From NCBI GenBank assembly GCA_039619475.1, contig CM077116.1:19279443-19343442 (forward strand): a DNA stretch of 64,000 nucleotides, read 5' to 3'. The notes beneath the pieces are model-generated. The model was not told the DNA's origin, ran no database searches, and saw only the letters and a list, made by a program, of their open reading frames with translations. This document shows positions 36,097 through 48,228 of this stretch, one piece after another (the stretch's first letter is position 1; each line of letters starts with the position of its first letter). Origin of the DNA: Icerya purchasi (taxonomy: Eukaryota > Arthropoda > Insecta > Hemiptera > Monophlebidae). The translations under genes and the position numbers were made by a program.

Positions 36097-36292
36097 GGCA
36101 GTTGTTATATTCAAAACGCGAGTGTAGACGTAAAACTGATTGTGAATGTTTGATTTATCGCGATACAAATGCGATCCCCGATATGTGTCTGTCCACTATA
36201 CAACAAATAGCATGCATATGTATACGCGGAGGTTTTGCCATTGCTTTCCGCGTGACTATTAACGATTATTTAATTAATTTTTTTAATGCATA
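36097..36292 (-). mobile_element. tRNA-derived SINE relic, body only
   Basis: Shares CGTGACTATTAACGATTATT and the preceding TTTGCCATTGC.TTCC block with the well-defined SINE at 43216-43597, and the CAGTTGTTATAT stretch in the same relative order. The tRNA-like head is missing. Confidence 0.6.
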
Positions 36293-39200
36293 GACCTGAT
36301 ATGTAACATTATAGAAATGTAACGAGTTAGATCTTTGATACAAGATGGTTTTTAAAAAATTACAAAAGAAATTATTTGAATTTTCTTTTTGTAAACTGGG
36401 TAAAATTTAGATCAATAAACTTATTTTAAAACTCGCGTGGAAAATAATTATATTGGGTAGCGCGAAATTCTCGAAAATACAAAAAAGGTTTAGATACACA
36501 ATTACATTTCAGTAATAATGGAAAAAAAGTAAAGCGAGATGGTTCGTAGCAACAAAAATAAACGAAACAGTGATTTCGAAAATTATCAAAGCATTTAACG
36601 AGAAGAGAGAAGTTCATTAAATTCGAAATACATTCTCAGCGATATTAAATGAAACGGCGAAGGAACAAAAATAATTTATTTTTTATTAAACCGCTCTTTA
36701 TTTTACAGACGGGTACAGCTATACGTTTCTCCTATATGTAATTTCGAAAATGTTTTATTTCAATTTTAGTTATTCTCTTGCAGAGAAATTGTTTTAAAAC
36801 ATATTCGCTGCCGTTGCTATATCTGGCGTATTAACTTCGTAAATGCTGTACAGTTTTTTTCCTGCGGGTATGTATGTAAGACGTAATAAGTGAAATCTCC
36901 ATCTGCCCGCTGTATCGATCCTGTTCCTTAAATCTGTCGATTTAAGACAGACGTCGGTATACAAAATTACACGCAGTTGTCCGATAGATAGCCGTCAGAT
37001 CTCTTTTCCTTGAATAAATTTTACTTTTGCTGTAGGATAATCGTCCACTGTGGCAAGCCAAAAAAAAAAAAAAAAAAAAAAAGGAGAAAAAAAAATCTGG
37101 ACACTAATCGTGTTAAACTATTATTTTTCACGCCTACTTGCTAACGGCATATCAGCAACTAAGTAATAACCTGAGAATAAATAAGCTGCACCTATACTGA
37201 TTGCAGTACAGAGCAGACTGTATAGAACGCAGAAACAAAAACCCGCTTACGACTTCTATTAATATAATAAGTAGAGAATAGATTTACGAAGTAAGAAAAT
37301 TAAGTTAAATAGTTCGTAACAAATTACTTACGGATATTCAGTTTTAAAAAGGAAATCCGCGACTTTTTCCGAATACCTAAAACCCGCAACGGTTTTAAAA
37401 CCCGTTTAACTTCAGAATACGGTAGTTTAATTGCATGTCACCGAGATAGTCATACTTCTTTTAAATACGCACATGCCGGTAAACACAAAATAATATTATT
37501 AGCAGGAAATTTATTAATAAATTTGCCGTTAGAAGAGGCAAAGCAGGCAAATTAATCTACTAGGTTGGTCGCGGATGTTTCTTTTTGTTGTTTTTTTTAT
37601 AATTGTTCGCGCATAACTTCGCTCGTATGGATCATTTTTTGTCGTTCGTATAATTTATGGTCATGCAGACTGATTCAAATGATATCCCTTTGGTTATGAT
37701 TAGTAATTATAAGTATCGGACTGACTTGAGGAGTTCATCGAATGATTCGAATAAAGATAATGAATTTGTAACTCCTGAAGCGCGATTTACAAGCTCATCG
37801 CTGACGAAATTTGAGAACATTGTACTCTTTAGCCAATAGCCAACATTATGACAACAAAATTGCCAACATTTTAGGTTGTTCTAGCCGTATCATCGCGTAA
37901 AAATATTTCTAATAAAAATTCAATAAAATGAAAAATAGTTTTTTACAAAAAAAAATTAAAAACAAAAAATCCGGCTTCACGATTATAATTATATACATAT
38001 ATATACGTAATTTCTTCACGCGAAATTGCCACGTTCTAAACAAAGTAAAAATGTCTACGTTTAGAACAAAATTTTGTTTTTATGTTTTTAAAATACTGGT
38101 TCTTCTATAGCGCCAACTTTATTACGGTCGTTTTCGTCGTGACAACTGCTACATCTAGATTATCTGCGTACGCTAACAACTTTCTATCTTGTCACAGACT
38201 TCTTGACATAGCGAATTTTAAAATGTTATTGTACCTTCCGTTTTAGAGGGAATAGAAATTATTTACACAGAAACAATAGAGAAACGCCTCTAATAAACAA
38301 TTACCGTACGTGCAGTAGGAAAACTGAAAAACTAAAAACAGGCGAAACTCGCGCTAACAACCGGAACATTGAGTAAAACGATAAATATAGGAAGAATGTA
38401 GAGAATATGATCAATAAACCATACAATCCGTATCGCGTACGCTCAGGTATCTTGACTTCCAGTGAACAGAAATTACTGGAATTTTCGAAAGTTATTACTA
38501 AAATAAAATGCTGCAATACTTCCGTAATCAAAGAAAATTGTATAACGCGGGGTTTTTGTGAACGGAAAAATCGAAAAGCTTTTGATCTGGCCGTTCTAAT
38601 TATAGGATTGGAAATTTTCTCAGAAATAAATTAAGAATGGGAATGATATTAAATTCTCTTTAACCGTATATATTCTTATAATGGGAGCGAAAATTGTGTA
38701 TATGTATGTATGTAGCCCGGAGTTTTCGGAAACGTTTTTAACGATTCTGCTGAAATATTAGCGGTTTGCTTAAAAATCGTTTGCTAGAAGTTTTTTAAGG
38801 TTGAAAAAAGTGTGTTCCGTCATGAAATACATATTTACGCTTTAGACAACGGATTTAAATATGTCGGTTCCTAAAAAATACACGATGAATGTCGCTTTAG
38901 GGGGTTATTCACGGATGAGATAATTTGTAATAATATTTTTGACTTATGACAGTTGTTATTAAGTCGAGAATCCTTCAATGTGAAAATGAGGAATAAAGCA
39001 AAAATGTAGTTTCCGTGAAAACATATATTACTGCTAAATAATTATTGGTCACTTGCGAAACTCATTAATCGATTGACTGATTTGCAAATGTAGGGATCAC
39101 CGTGTAGTTGGCGATAACTTTCAACAAGTTAAAGCCTTCTGATGGAAGAAGAGGGAGATACGTGTTTACTGTAAAAGTCAAACGACCAGCAAAGAGGATG

Positions 39201-41939
39201 GCAAGATTTAACACACAAGATAGGATACGTATATTGTTTATAGATTAATAAAAGCAGAAAAATACAGTCGAAGTGTAGCATAAGAACACTCGATGAATTA
39301 AGTGTTTTTTGTTTTCTGCTGAAGGAGAAAAATAATGTATCTTCATCGGAGAATAGGATAAATTGAAGAAAAGATAGCGATAAACTTTTCTTAAAGTACA
39401 GAGAAATAGAAAAGAGAGGTGGTAGACGATTCACCGTAAGATTAAGAATGAGGGAATTTGAACTCTGTTAATCGGTAGATAAATATTATCGAAAGCGCGT
39501 GAAACGTTAGAAGTAAAAATAACGCGAGGACGAATTTTGATGATCGAAGAATTTCAGGAGGGAGGAGGGAAGAAAAGGAAAGAATTCAAACGACGGTACA
39601 GAAAACTAAGCGATTTGAAGGATGCTTGAATAAGAAGTTTTGACGGAAGAAAATTCAAAGGATTTTTTCTCTCCTGTTTTCACGTTCCTTGGACTACTGC
39701 GTAAGAGAACTTATGAAATGGAAAAATCGTCGTGAATAGACCTTCACGATCTAAGCGGACAGCGAGACTGCGAACGCACAATCTATCCGAATATTTAAGT
39801 GAAACAGCTTTTATTTACATATTTTTTTTATCGACATTTTAAAAACTGTTCGTAAAGCCGGTGTGAACTAAGCGGACCTTGGAAGGCAGTGTAACAGTGC
39901 ATTGTTAGTCGCGTAGTACTATGAAATAATAGCGTCGATGATGGTAATGGAAAAGGTATATTTTTGAGCTTTTAAGGGAATGCGATAAGAGATCTACGGA
40001 TATATGTATGTGTTCGCGCCTAAGATGGCAACACGTGTTACAACTAGTTTTCTTAGGTACGTAGAGAACTCGTTTGTTGTTCTTTTACCTTAGTCCTGTT
40101 TGGCATTGTTCCACTGATTTTTAATTTGTCTCGTCCCTCTCGTCATCAGCGGTTCATTGAGCAGATTTTAATGCAGCGCATGTGCTGAGTCACCAGGTGC
40201 GATATTACATTATAACGGTGAGTGTCACAAATGACAGTTGCGCGTTTCTTGAATAATAATTATATTGTTAGCATTAACGTTAACTTCGCTGCCTCTCGCG
40301 ACACAACACGCGCGTACGCATCTGGTACACACACGTTCAACGGATATTCTCACATTCTGCTGTGTTATGTCGACACTTTTTTTTCGTAAAAAATTTTCGA
40401 TCGTTAGCGATACGAGTGATTCGAAGAAGAAGTTTATCGTAGTCGAATTGGGATGCCGGAAATCACGTAACCACGCACAGTTCGAAGCTGGTAGAGAGCT
40501 GGGATTTAGCGAAAGCCTCTACAGGTCGTCGATGTTTCTCTAATAACCTTTCCAAGCAGTGGACACTGAAATTAGTTAAAGGAGTAGTGAATCTAAAATT
40601 TCCAATAACGGTTCTTCCTTATTATCAGCTGCCGTAGTACACTGTAGCGCTACCATATGGAGGGGTCGTAAGTCACAATGCTACAGACGCAATTAGACGT
40701 AAAAAGTGTAAGTGGGAAGATGCAGAACGTCTACAGCCTAGTATGTTGATGGAATTCTTTTGCTTTTACCTTTCTTTACTTAACGGGCGGGACCCCTACT
40801 TCGTACGTCCACATTAGTCACGTACTCGAAAAATATCGCTTTTCTATATCGATTTTAATATGTCCTCGAAAAATTCTAAGGATAAATTATATTTGGCTAT
40901 TCTGAGGGCGTGTTAAATATGCCTTTGATGGCCGTAGTTTGAAATGCAGATATTTTTTAAATGAAAAATTTCGAAAATAATTTCCGGGAGTTAGGTGCGG
41001 TTAATTTTCGATAGGGATTTGCTGGCAGGAAATATTATGGCTATCACGACATGGAAGAGTGGTGGCCATTTTATATACATATTTAAGAGTTATAACAGGT
41101 ATAATCCAATTACACTATATATATATATATATATATGTATGTATTACATTAATACAATAAAAATAATATGTAAATTAATATTAATATGTGCAGTACCGTC
41201 TTGACAAAGGTTAAAATGTTTACCGCAGACTGTGTTTCATTGGATGACATTTTCCCTTATTCTTCTCTAGACGTACTAAAGTGTCGCGGTAACACACCAT
41301 GATTTATATTTAACCGGCACAGCAATTGTCCGAGCTTTAAAGGTGCAAGTTTCTGCGATAATTTTATGCAACGTTTCACTGTTATTATTATCTTTTTCGC
41401 TAATTCTTTTGTAGATCAGAAAAATAAAATGGAAATATTTTACATTTCAAATAAGATGAAATTTCTGTTTATACGCGGTAAACATAGAGAAAGAACAAAA
41501 TTATTCATAAATTTGTGATGGAAATTATTTTTTAAATAAAGTGAAAATACAAAAAAAGGAAACGCTAATACGGTTTTAAAATTAAATTGAATAAACATAA
41601 ATTTCGATCCTATTCTGCGAACAATAAAATCGCAAAGTTTATAGGAGTTATTCATCGAGTAGTATTCGAATAAATTGGCCATGTACGAATTATTATGTGC
41701 GGACAAAAATAAATTAACGTGTAATATGTTTGAGAAACGAGAGAGAATAAACAAAAAAAAAAATTGCAGTAATTCCATTTTTATTCTTTATTAAGGACTT
41801 ACCACATTATTAATTAATGAAGCTGGAATTATTATGCTATATGATTTGAACTGGACCGATATAGAATATAATTAATGTTCGCGTTGTTTCAGAAAGTGTC
41901 GAGCACCTTAACTACCAGGCCTACGTTAAAATTTCCATA
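36293..41939. other. Mostly unannotated DNA
   Basis: No gene proven. A poly(A) run lies at about 37060-37082 after GGCAAGCC. A region at 40020-40220 has a pyrimidine-rich CAG acceptor-like site (40148-40149) and a GTGAGT donor-like site (40218), but the 68 bp between have stops in all frames, so at most an untranslated exon. A (TA)n tract lies near 41118-41137. Confidence 0.4.
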
Positions 41940-43082
41940 CACACAGTGATTATAATTAAAGTTCAAGTTTCAAAACGCTATAAAAAATACTGATCAGAAT
42001 TACGTCAAATTTGAACGGAATATTATTAAAGAAAGGGGAAAGCGGATGTGGCATTAAAAAAAAAAATTATCTCCATTTTTTTAATTTTTTTTTTTTTTTT
42101 TGGCCCAGCATTTAATTTTAGCAACAGACTGCGCTGTAAGCATCATAATTTAAAAGAGTTCGACTACAAATGATCAATGAATCGTAAACCAACGGCTAAG
42201 GTGAAAGTTAAACGTTAAACCAACAGTACTGCTCAATATGCATGTACAGGTGTGATACTGTTAGTTATGTAAGGCTATCCACCACGGCAAGGTCATAAAA
42301 TTGGTTTTTAATTGCCCTGAGGTCAAAAACCGCATAAAAAGCATCAATCAAATCGGTTTTAAAATTTCGTGAGACTGGCGCCAAAACATGTGCAATATGC
42401 TGTCCACCGTTTTCTGCTGAAATCGAGAAACAGCATGTTCCACGGCTGATCGAAGTATCTCCGGGGTCGCGTTCAGAATATGTTGCGCAATGCGTGCCTT
42501 CAGTTCAGCTGCGGAGCACTAAACACAACATCTTTCAGACAGCCCCACAGCCAGAAGGCACACGGATTGAGATCAGGTGATCGGGACGGCCAGGCTGTAG
42601 GGAAATAACGGCTGATAATTCTAGCATTTCCGAAATGCCGCTTCAGCACTTGCTTCACTGCATTTACAATGTGCATTGGAGTGCCATCTTGCATAAAAAT
42701 GATCCAATCCACACATCCACGCTGTTAAAGAGCTGGAATGACGTCGTTGCGCAAGAGACACTCATAACGCTTACCGGTGACGGTACAGGTAACAGGACCG
42801 AAAGCACCCGTCTCCTCGAAAAAATATGGCCCTACGATAAATGATGCCGTAAACCGCACTACACAGTGACCATTGCAGAATGAAGCGGTACTGGTAGTGT
42901 AAACTGTTGCTAAAATTAGATGCTGGGCCAAAAGAAAAAAAAAAAAATTGGAACCATTTTTTTTTTATGCCATCCGCTTTCCCCCTTCTTCAATAATATT
43001 CCGTTCAAATTTAACGTCATTCTGATCAGTGTTTTTTTTTTTATAACGTTTTGAAACATGAACTTTAATTATAATCACCTTG
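41940..43082 (-). mobile_element. Tc1/mariner-superfamily element with long inverted repeats
   Basis: 1143-bp element bordered by TA on each side (41938-41939; 43083-43084). Inverted repeats are about 190 bp long. Shared blocks include GTGATTATAATTAAAGTTCA, CTGATCAGAAT, AAATTTGAACGGAATATTAT, GGGGAAAGCGGAT and GGCCCAGCAT, with T-run length differences. The interior holds only the C-terminal half of a transposase on the minus strand. It is a deletion derivative that would need help in trans. Confidence 0.85.
42300..42860 (-). pseudogene. Transposase C-terminal half, catalytic residue lost
   Basis: Minus-strand remnant of a mariner-like DDE transposase common in arthropods. Blocks in order: IVGPYFFEE and CTVTGKRYECLLRNDVIPAL (42725-42840), FMQDGTPMH with one catalytic Asp (near 42670-42696), RSPDLNPCAFWLWGCLKDVV (near 42517-42576), then after a shift KARIAQHILNATPEILRSAV (near 42435-42495). 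In the NPC-x-FWLWG block the expected catalytic Asp is Ala. The N-terminal DNA-binding part and the first catalytic Asp are missing, and a frame break lies near 42500 and another near 42715. It is inactive. Confidence 0.8.
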
Positions 43083-43095
43083 TATATATATACAT

Positions 43096-43098
<3 letters not shown>

Positions 43099-43158
<60 letters not shown>
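43099..43158. repeat. (TA)n microsatellite
   Basis: About 30 TA units between the long-inverted-repeat element and the tandem units. Confidence 0.95.
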
Positions 43159-43162
<4 letters not shown>

Positions 43163-43921
43163 TACAACGTAATTCTTAGGCTAACCCCCATTCGAAAAAA
43201 TGTCCCAATTTTATGTTTTCTTTTTATAGTGCCATACTCAGCTTCTGAGCGTCGGCGACTACCTATTTGTACATCTTAGCAGTACAGCTATAGGTAGTGT
43301 ACTAGGCAATTGTTATATGCAACGCAGGTGTACACACGCAAGACTACATTCGGAACTGATAGTAGCCGCTTATTATCGCGCTACCAGTGCAGTCCGTCCG
43401 GTGTGGGTCTGCTGTGTACTGACCTAGCGCGCATATGACGTTGTACGTGGTGGTTTGCCATTGCCTTCCACGTGACTATTAACGATTATTTATTTATTTA
43501 TTTAATTCTTGTAATAAGTTCGTCGTCGCTCAGGATCGAACCCGTGACTTCCATATCGGAAGTCAAGCGCTCTAGCAACTAGGCTATCGCGACGGATAAT
43601 TTTATGTAACGTTTGTTATATTTTGTAGGATTTTTGTTATTGTTATTTAAAAAATGTCACAATTTTATGTAACGAAATATGTAACGAAAAAAGTAATGAA
43701 ACAATATCTTAATTTTATGTAATGAAAGTTAAATGTTAGGATAGGATTTTTGTGATTATCTTTTGTTTTCCTTTTTGTGTTGATGCCAGTAAGAATTATG
43801 TTGTAAATTTTGATCATTTTATACAAAGTATAAAAGAGAAAGAGACATAAATAAAAGCAAGAGGTTTCAAGGGGCACAGCCCCTTGCGAGGCTAAAATGG
43901 CCGAGTTATATGTATATATAT
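43159..43921. repeat. Tandem unit 1 (interrupted by SINE)
   Basis: First of two direct copies of a unit of about 370 bp. Shared landmarks are ACGTAATTCTTAGGCT near the start, TTTATGTAACGTTTGTTATA, AAAGTTAAATGTTAGGATA, and a GC hairpin CAAGGGGCACAGCCCCTTG (43868-43886). It is flanked by TA tracts and split by the SINE at 43216-43597. No coding region. The class is unknown; a Helitron/Helentron-like non-autonomous element is one possibility because of the 3' hairpin and the microsatellite borders. Confidence 0.85.
43216..43597 (-). mobile_element. tRNA-derived SINE with 9-bp target duplication
   Basis: 382-bp SINE on the minus strand. The head near 43595-43523 is tRNA-like: GTCGCGATAGCCTAGTTGC carries an A-box-like TAGCCTAGTTGC, followed by GGGTTCGATCC as B box and a GACTTCC/GGAAGTC hairpin in the anticodon-arm position. 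The body includes CGTGGAAGGCAATGGCAAAC, shared with relics at 36097 and 57511. The A-rich 3' tail is CTATAAAAAGAAAA. AATTTTATG is duplicated at 43207-43215 and 43598-43606. Unit 2 shows the uninterrupted target, which fixes the borders. Pol III transcription and LINE-driven insertion are known for the class; the partner LINE is unknown. Confidence 0.88.
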
Positions 43922-44286
43922 ATTAATTGTAACGTAATTCTTAGGCTGCCCCCCATTAGATAAAATATCCAAAATATGTTCAAAAAAATGTCCCAATTTT
44001 ATGTAACGTTTGTTATATTTTATAGGATTTTTATGATTGTTATCAAAAAAATGTCACAATTTTATGTAACAAAATATGTAACGAAAAAGTGTCTTAATTT
44101 TATATAATGAAAGTTAAATGTTAGGATAAGATTTTTGAGATTATGTTGTTTTTTTTGTGTTGGTGCCAGAAAGAATTGCGTTGTAAATTTTGATCATTTT
44201 ATACAAAGTATAGAAGAGAAAGAGACAGAAATAAAAGCAAGAGGAGTCAAGGGGCACAGCCCCTTGCGAGGCCAAAACGACCGAGT
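43922..44286. repeat. Tandem unit 2 (uninterrupted)
   Basis: Second copy, with the same landmarks and the same hairpin at 44248-44266, exactly 380 bp after the first hairpin. It has an extra 28 bp or so near 43960-43990 relative to unit 1. It lies between TA tracts. Confidence 0.87.
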
Positions 44287-44308
44287 TTTATATATATATA
44301 TATATTGT

Positions 44309-44341
<33 letters not shown>
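44287..44341. repeat. Compound (TA)n-(TG)n microsatellite
   Basis: TA tract followed by GTGG and about 15 TG units at the right edge of tandem unit 2. Confidence 0.93.
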
Positions 44342-44342
<1 letters not shown>

Positions 44343-47209
44343 AATTTATTTATTTACCGTTTTTGTTATGTCGTCAATGATATGTAAAAGATATAACTTT
44401 TTTTTTTTCTGCGTATAAACAAGGGGCTCATTTTGTACTCTGTTTTTGGGTATTGATTTCGAAAAGTATTTTTCTATCTCGAAAGTGTGTGTTTTGCAAA
44501 AGGCTCCAAACTGAAGAGATCTTTTAAACTTTTTTACTATTTATGAAGCGTCCAATTCCCAAAATTGGGGAGAACCAGGGCTACGAGGGACACGTGTCTC
44601 TCAAATTCGAATAGCATTATTACAGCGCATGTAATATAACCTTGATAGTACTGTCTTGTACTAGTGATAATTTCTTCTTTTGCCGAATGTATGCGATTAT
44701 TCAGGTTCCCCGTAATATTATTTATATGCGCCGTAAAATTTGGTTGAGTGCAGTGCCTAGTTTGCATATTACTAATTTCATACCGAATGCTTTCGCGACA
44801 CGTAGATTCGCGTGTTTTAAATTTTACTTTTCCAGCTGAAGATGGGGGGCCTTGCTTGAAAACGTTTCTGCGATAAGCATACTTTTAGTTATTGTTTGCT
44901 ATTTAGGAAATTTATTGTTTACAAAAAATTTATTCCTTCAATATGAATTTCATTGATTTTTATATGCCTGAATATCAAGCATGATTATCACTTTGTCGTC
45001 TGTAACAACGAACTGGAAATGGTAGAATTAAACTTTTTTTCCCCTCTAATCAAATGAATATTAGCAGTACATTATTAAAAAGAAAAAGTAAAACTGGCTA
45101 AATGGCAAAGGCTATGCCAAAAAAAAAAAAAAAGATTCAAATTTTATATGTTTGTTATTACGGAAGTGTTTTTTATTTTAATAATATATTTGCGTTCTGA
45201 TTATTAATTTGATTATACTCTTGATAGCGTAAACTGTTTTATCTTTTTTTTTTTTTTTTTTTTTTTTTGATAAAATTCTAGAAAAGTGAAACCGCATTTA
45301 CTCGCCCCGCCGCTGTAACTGCAGCCCGATTGATGGTTAGAAAATATTTAGGCGATTTCAGGACTTCTAGAATTGCTCGAATTCGGGAAACGAGAATTTT
45401 AATGACTGTTAATTATCGTCGACAACGAACTTTTCAAACAACAATAGACGATTTCATTGGTACGCCAGAATAAAAAGGAACTCGTTCTGATAAAATAAGC
45501 GTAAAAACGTTAAAAACCGCAAAACGAAATCGTTCATCAGTTTGTGGCAGCAGGTTTGCCGTGTTGATAACGTATTATTAAAATTGCATCGAGTTACTCC
45601 CGACAATTCGGGTGACGTCAGATGTGTTTCGGTTAATTAAATTTTACAGACGCTCTGTATTTATTGTCGGAATAACGTTCCGACAAATAATGTGCTATTT
45701 CCTCTTCCACTTTTTTAAGTTCGCGGTGTCGCTTTGTTCCGTTCTATTTATTATTTTTTGCACAACTTAAAATCGGTACAAAAACAGGGGGGGGGGCTCG
45801 CCAAAATTACAGACAAGTACACTGTAGTTTGCTAACTTGCCCTTAACGTATTTCTATTAGTTTCCGATTTCGCCTATTTAAAATATCTATTTTTGCCGTT
45901 TCATCCACTCAGTTATGAAAGTTAACAAATTCGACGCTACATTATGAACAATTTGGGCAATGTTGATTTAATTTTTTTGATATTTTGTAAAAGTTCCGCG
46001 AAAGTTATAATAAACAAGGTCGGTCAAGCATGAAGTTCCTTGCGCTCTGTTAAATTTTATACAACGATAATTTTCATTTATATATGACACTACGCGGTGA
46101 AAACAGATATTTCCTCTTTTGCAGTTGTTAGTATTTTGTGCGCGCCAAAAGTAAATAATTGATTATCGCGGCTTTCTTTAACTTATCTAGTAAATTACAA
46201 AAATGCCGTTAAGAAACTGAAAAATATGAGTTCGTTATATAATACGACCGAGGAAAAAAGTGTTTTTCCAAATTTTCAGAGGCCTCCTGGCAGTCCGATT
46301 TTGAAGCCGGAAATAGTAGAGAAATATCCTTGAATGCGGGGCTGTTCATAAATGTAAAATTTTTAACTACGATAACTAGGCTGCAAGGGCGGCATTATCT
46401 TTTACACTTTTTTGCACAAACCATTTTCGTTAAGGAGAATCGCGAATGGGGGTTCCGTTACGAGCCTGTTTTCATTCGAAAGACCAAATTTGAAATTTTA
46501 TAATATTGAATATACTTAATTTACAAAATTACCCGTCTTAAACGTGTTTGGTTGTAGTTTTTTTGCTTCAGAAGGTTGGGGAATGTTTTACTGATATTTT
46601 TATTTCACGATTTTTTTTTTTTTTTTTGACATTTCAATATTCTGTATCTTTCCTATATGTTGTTTTCTTTTGCGATTTCTAGCGTCTAGGGTAATCAATT
46701 AGCAATATCTTGCTAAGCGCATTTTTATTATATATATATACAATTTGAGCTTAAAAGCTAGCCGTTCCTGAGTTTTTGAATGTTACTGATTTTCTGAATC
46801 GTCCCATTAAAATTACTTTTTACACGTTATATATTAAAATGGATTTTAAAAACCAAAATCACCAAGTTAGAATGATGTATTGGAAAAAACGGATTAACCT
46901 ATCTATGATATTATACACATATGTTTATATATATATACATATATATGTGTGTGTTTTTTTAAGTAAATAAGATGCTCTCGAAAGATCAGAGGCCACTGAC
47001 TTTAGGCTCCTGCAGTACTTATATCGCATATTTATATAAAACAAAAAATGTTATAAGTTAATGAAAGTAAACATCCGAGATATGTATTAAAAAAAAAACA
47101 AAAAAAAAACAACAACACCGGGGTAAAGTAATAAAAACGGAAAATGAGTTTAAAAAATGAATAATGGTAATCGGACTGTGCACATTTTAAGGAAGCAAGT
47201 ATTTTTTTT
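44342..47209. other. Unannotated DNA with homopolymer runs
   Basis: Poly(A) near 45119-45133 after TATGCC, poly(T) at about 45245-45268, poly(T) near 46613-46627. No gene or transposon end recognised. Confidence 0.4.
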
Positions 47210-47265
47210 ATTTTTTTTTATTTTGGGACCGTCAACCGGGGGGGGGGGGGCTTTACCCAGAAACA
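47210..47265 (-). repeat. LINE 3' end with poly(A), minus strand
   Basis: Minus-strand reading ATTGTTTCTGGGTAAAGCCC, a C-run, GGTTGACGGTCCC and an A-rich tail. The same end recurs at about 4903-4945 (+) and 52746-52800 (-), defining a LINE family 3' terminus. Confidence 0.6.
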
Positions 47266-47309
47266 ATTAGAATAGGAAGGAGTCAATTATATCTTGATCA
47301 TTATAAACA

Positions 47310-48228
47310 TTATTGTTGCATCTCCCATTCGGGAGATTGCACGTCACAAACATTATAAAAATTCCTGCATCTGGCTAATTTTGTTAGTAGGAAGAAGTAT
47401 TTAATTCCTGTGTTCGTATTCACAGGGCCGGATTAAGGAAAAAAATACCCCAGGGCAAAATAATTTCTGAAGGCCCCCTTAATTTCTCCCCCAATAATTG
47501 AAGTACACATTTTTTATTTTATTTATTCAGTAAATTAATAAAATCGATCCTTAATAATTTATTCTAAACGTGAGACACGCGTCGAGATTTTCTAATAGCG
47601 AAAGTTTCAATTAGATCATCAAAATTTAATTCACGAAGTATGTTGCATTTCGAACTTTACTTCACTGTGAAAATCAGGATGATATATCGTTTCACGATCT
47701 AAGCGCGTAAATTTCATATTTGTAATTTTCAATTTTTGAGTGATTAGCGGGTAGCCCCTTTTCAGTAAAGAGTCCGTTTTGGCCTCCTTAAATCTGGCCC
47801 TACGTATTCATCATTTCCATTCTCCTTCTTCCTCTTGGAGCTTTTCCTTTAATTTACCCCTGTGTGACCAAATTGAATAAGCCATCTTCTCTAATTTTGT
47901 GTACAATGTATGCAATTTATCTACTTTACACCTATTCATCACCTGACGGTTTGTTATGAAATCCGTCCACGGGATTTTTAGCATACGCCTGTATGCCCAC
48001 ATTTCAACGGCGTCAATTCTTTTTTAACAATATGCACTTATCGTCCAGGTTTCAGCAGAATATTGAATTCCAAACCGCACATAGCACCGTAGTATTCGGT
48101 TCATTTTCTTATTTATTATTATTTTTTTTAAATTTCCAAAAGCCCATCTGGCCATTGCTATTCTGGATTTTATTTCTATATTGCCACATCCATCTTCAGT
48201 TACCAGTACACCGAAGTGTCTACACATT
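47310..48228 (-). pseudogene. LINE endonuclease-reverse transcriptase C-terminal fragment, split by a MITE
   Basis: Minus-strand 3' end of a non-LTR ORF of the type often labelled endonuclease-reverse transcriptase; RTE-like affinity is possible. Blocks: LVTEDG and EIKSRIAMARWAFGNLKKI (near 48145-48205), ILRCYVRFGIQYSAETWT (near 48045-48100), MWAYRRMLKIPWTDFITNRQ (47943-48002), KMAYSIWSHRGKL (near 47850-47885). After the MITE at 47423-47802 the reading resumes with KLARCRNFYNVCDVQSPEWE (near 47325-47385) and a stop at 47310-47312. Several shifts; inactive. It seems inserted into the 3' region of the RNase H LINE relic around it. Confidence 0.7.
47423..47802. mobile_element. hAT-like MITE, family 3
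   Basis: 380-bp element with ends CAGGGCCGGATTAAGG and CCTTAAATCTGGCCCTA, imperfect inverted repeats. A perfect 8-bp duplication CGTATTCA flanks it (47415-47422, 47803-47810). No coding region. It splits the LINE coding fragment at 47310-48228. Confidence 0.9.

Noticed and set aside
40150..40217. Candidate exon between CAG and GTGAGT
   Set aside because: Stops in all three frames; at best an untranslated exon, no further support.
43523..43597. Possible tRNA gene
   Set aside because: The tRNA-like stretch is the head of a SINE bounded by a target duplication, and its arms are imperfect.
47325..47345. Hairpin TCTCCC-GAA-TGGGAGA as a terminator or RNA element
   Set aside because: It lies within the LINE coding remnant (SPEWE) and is likely incidental.
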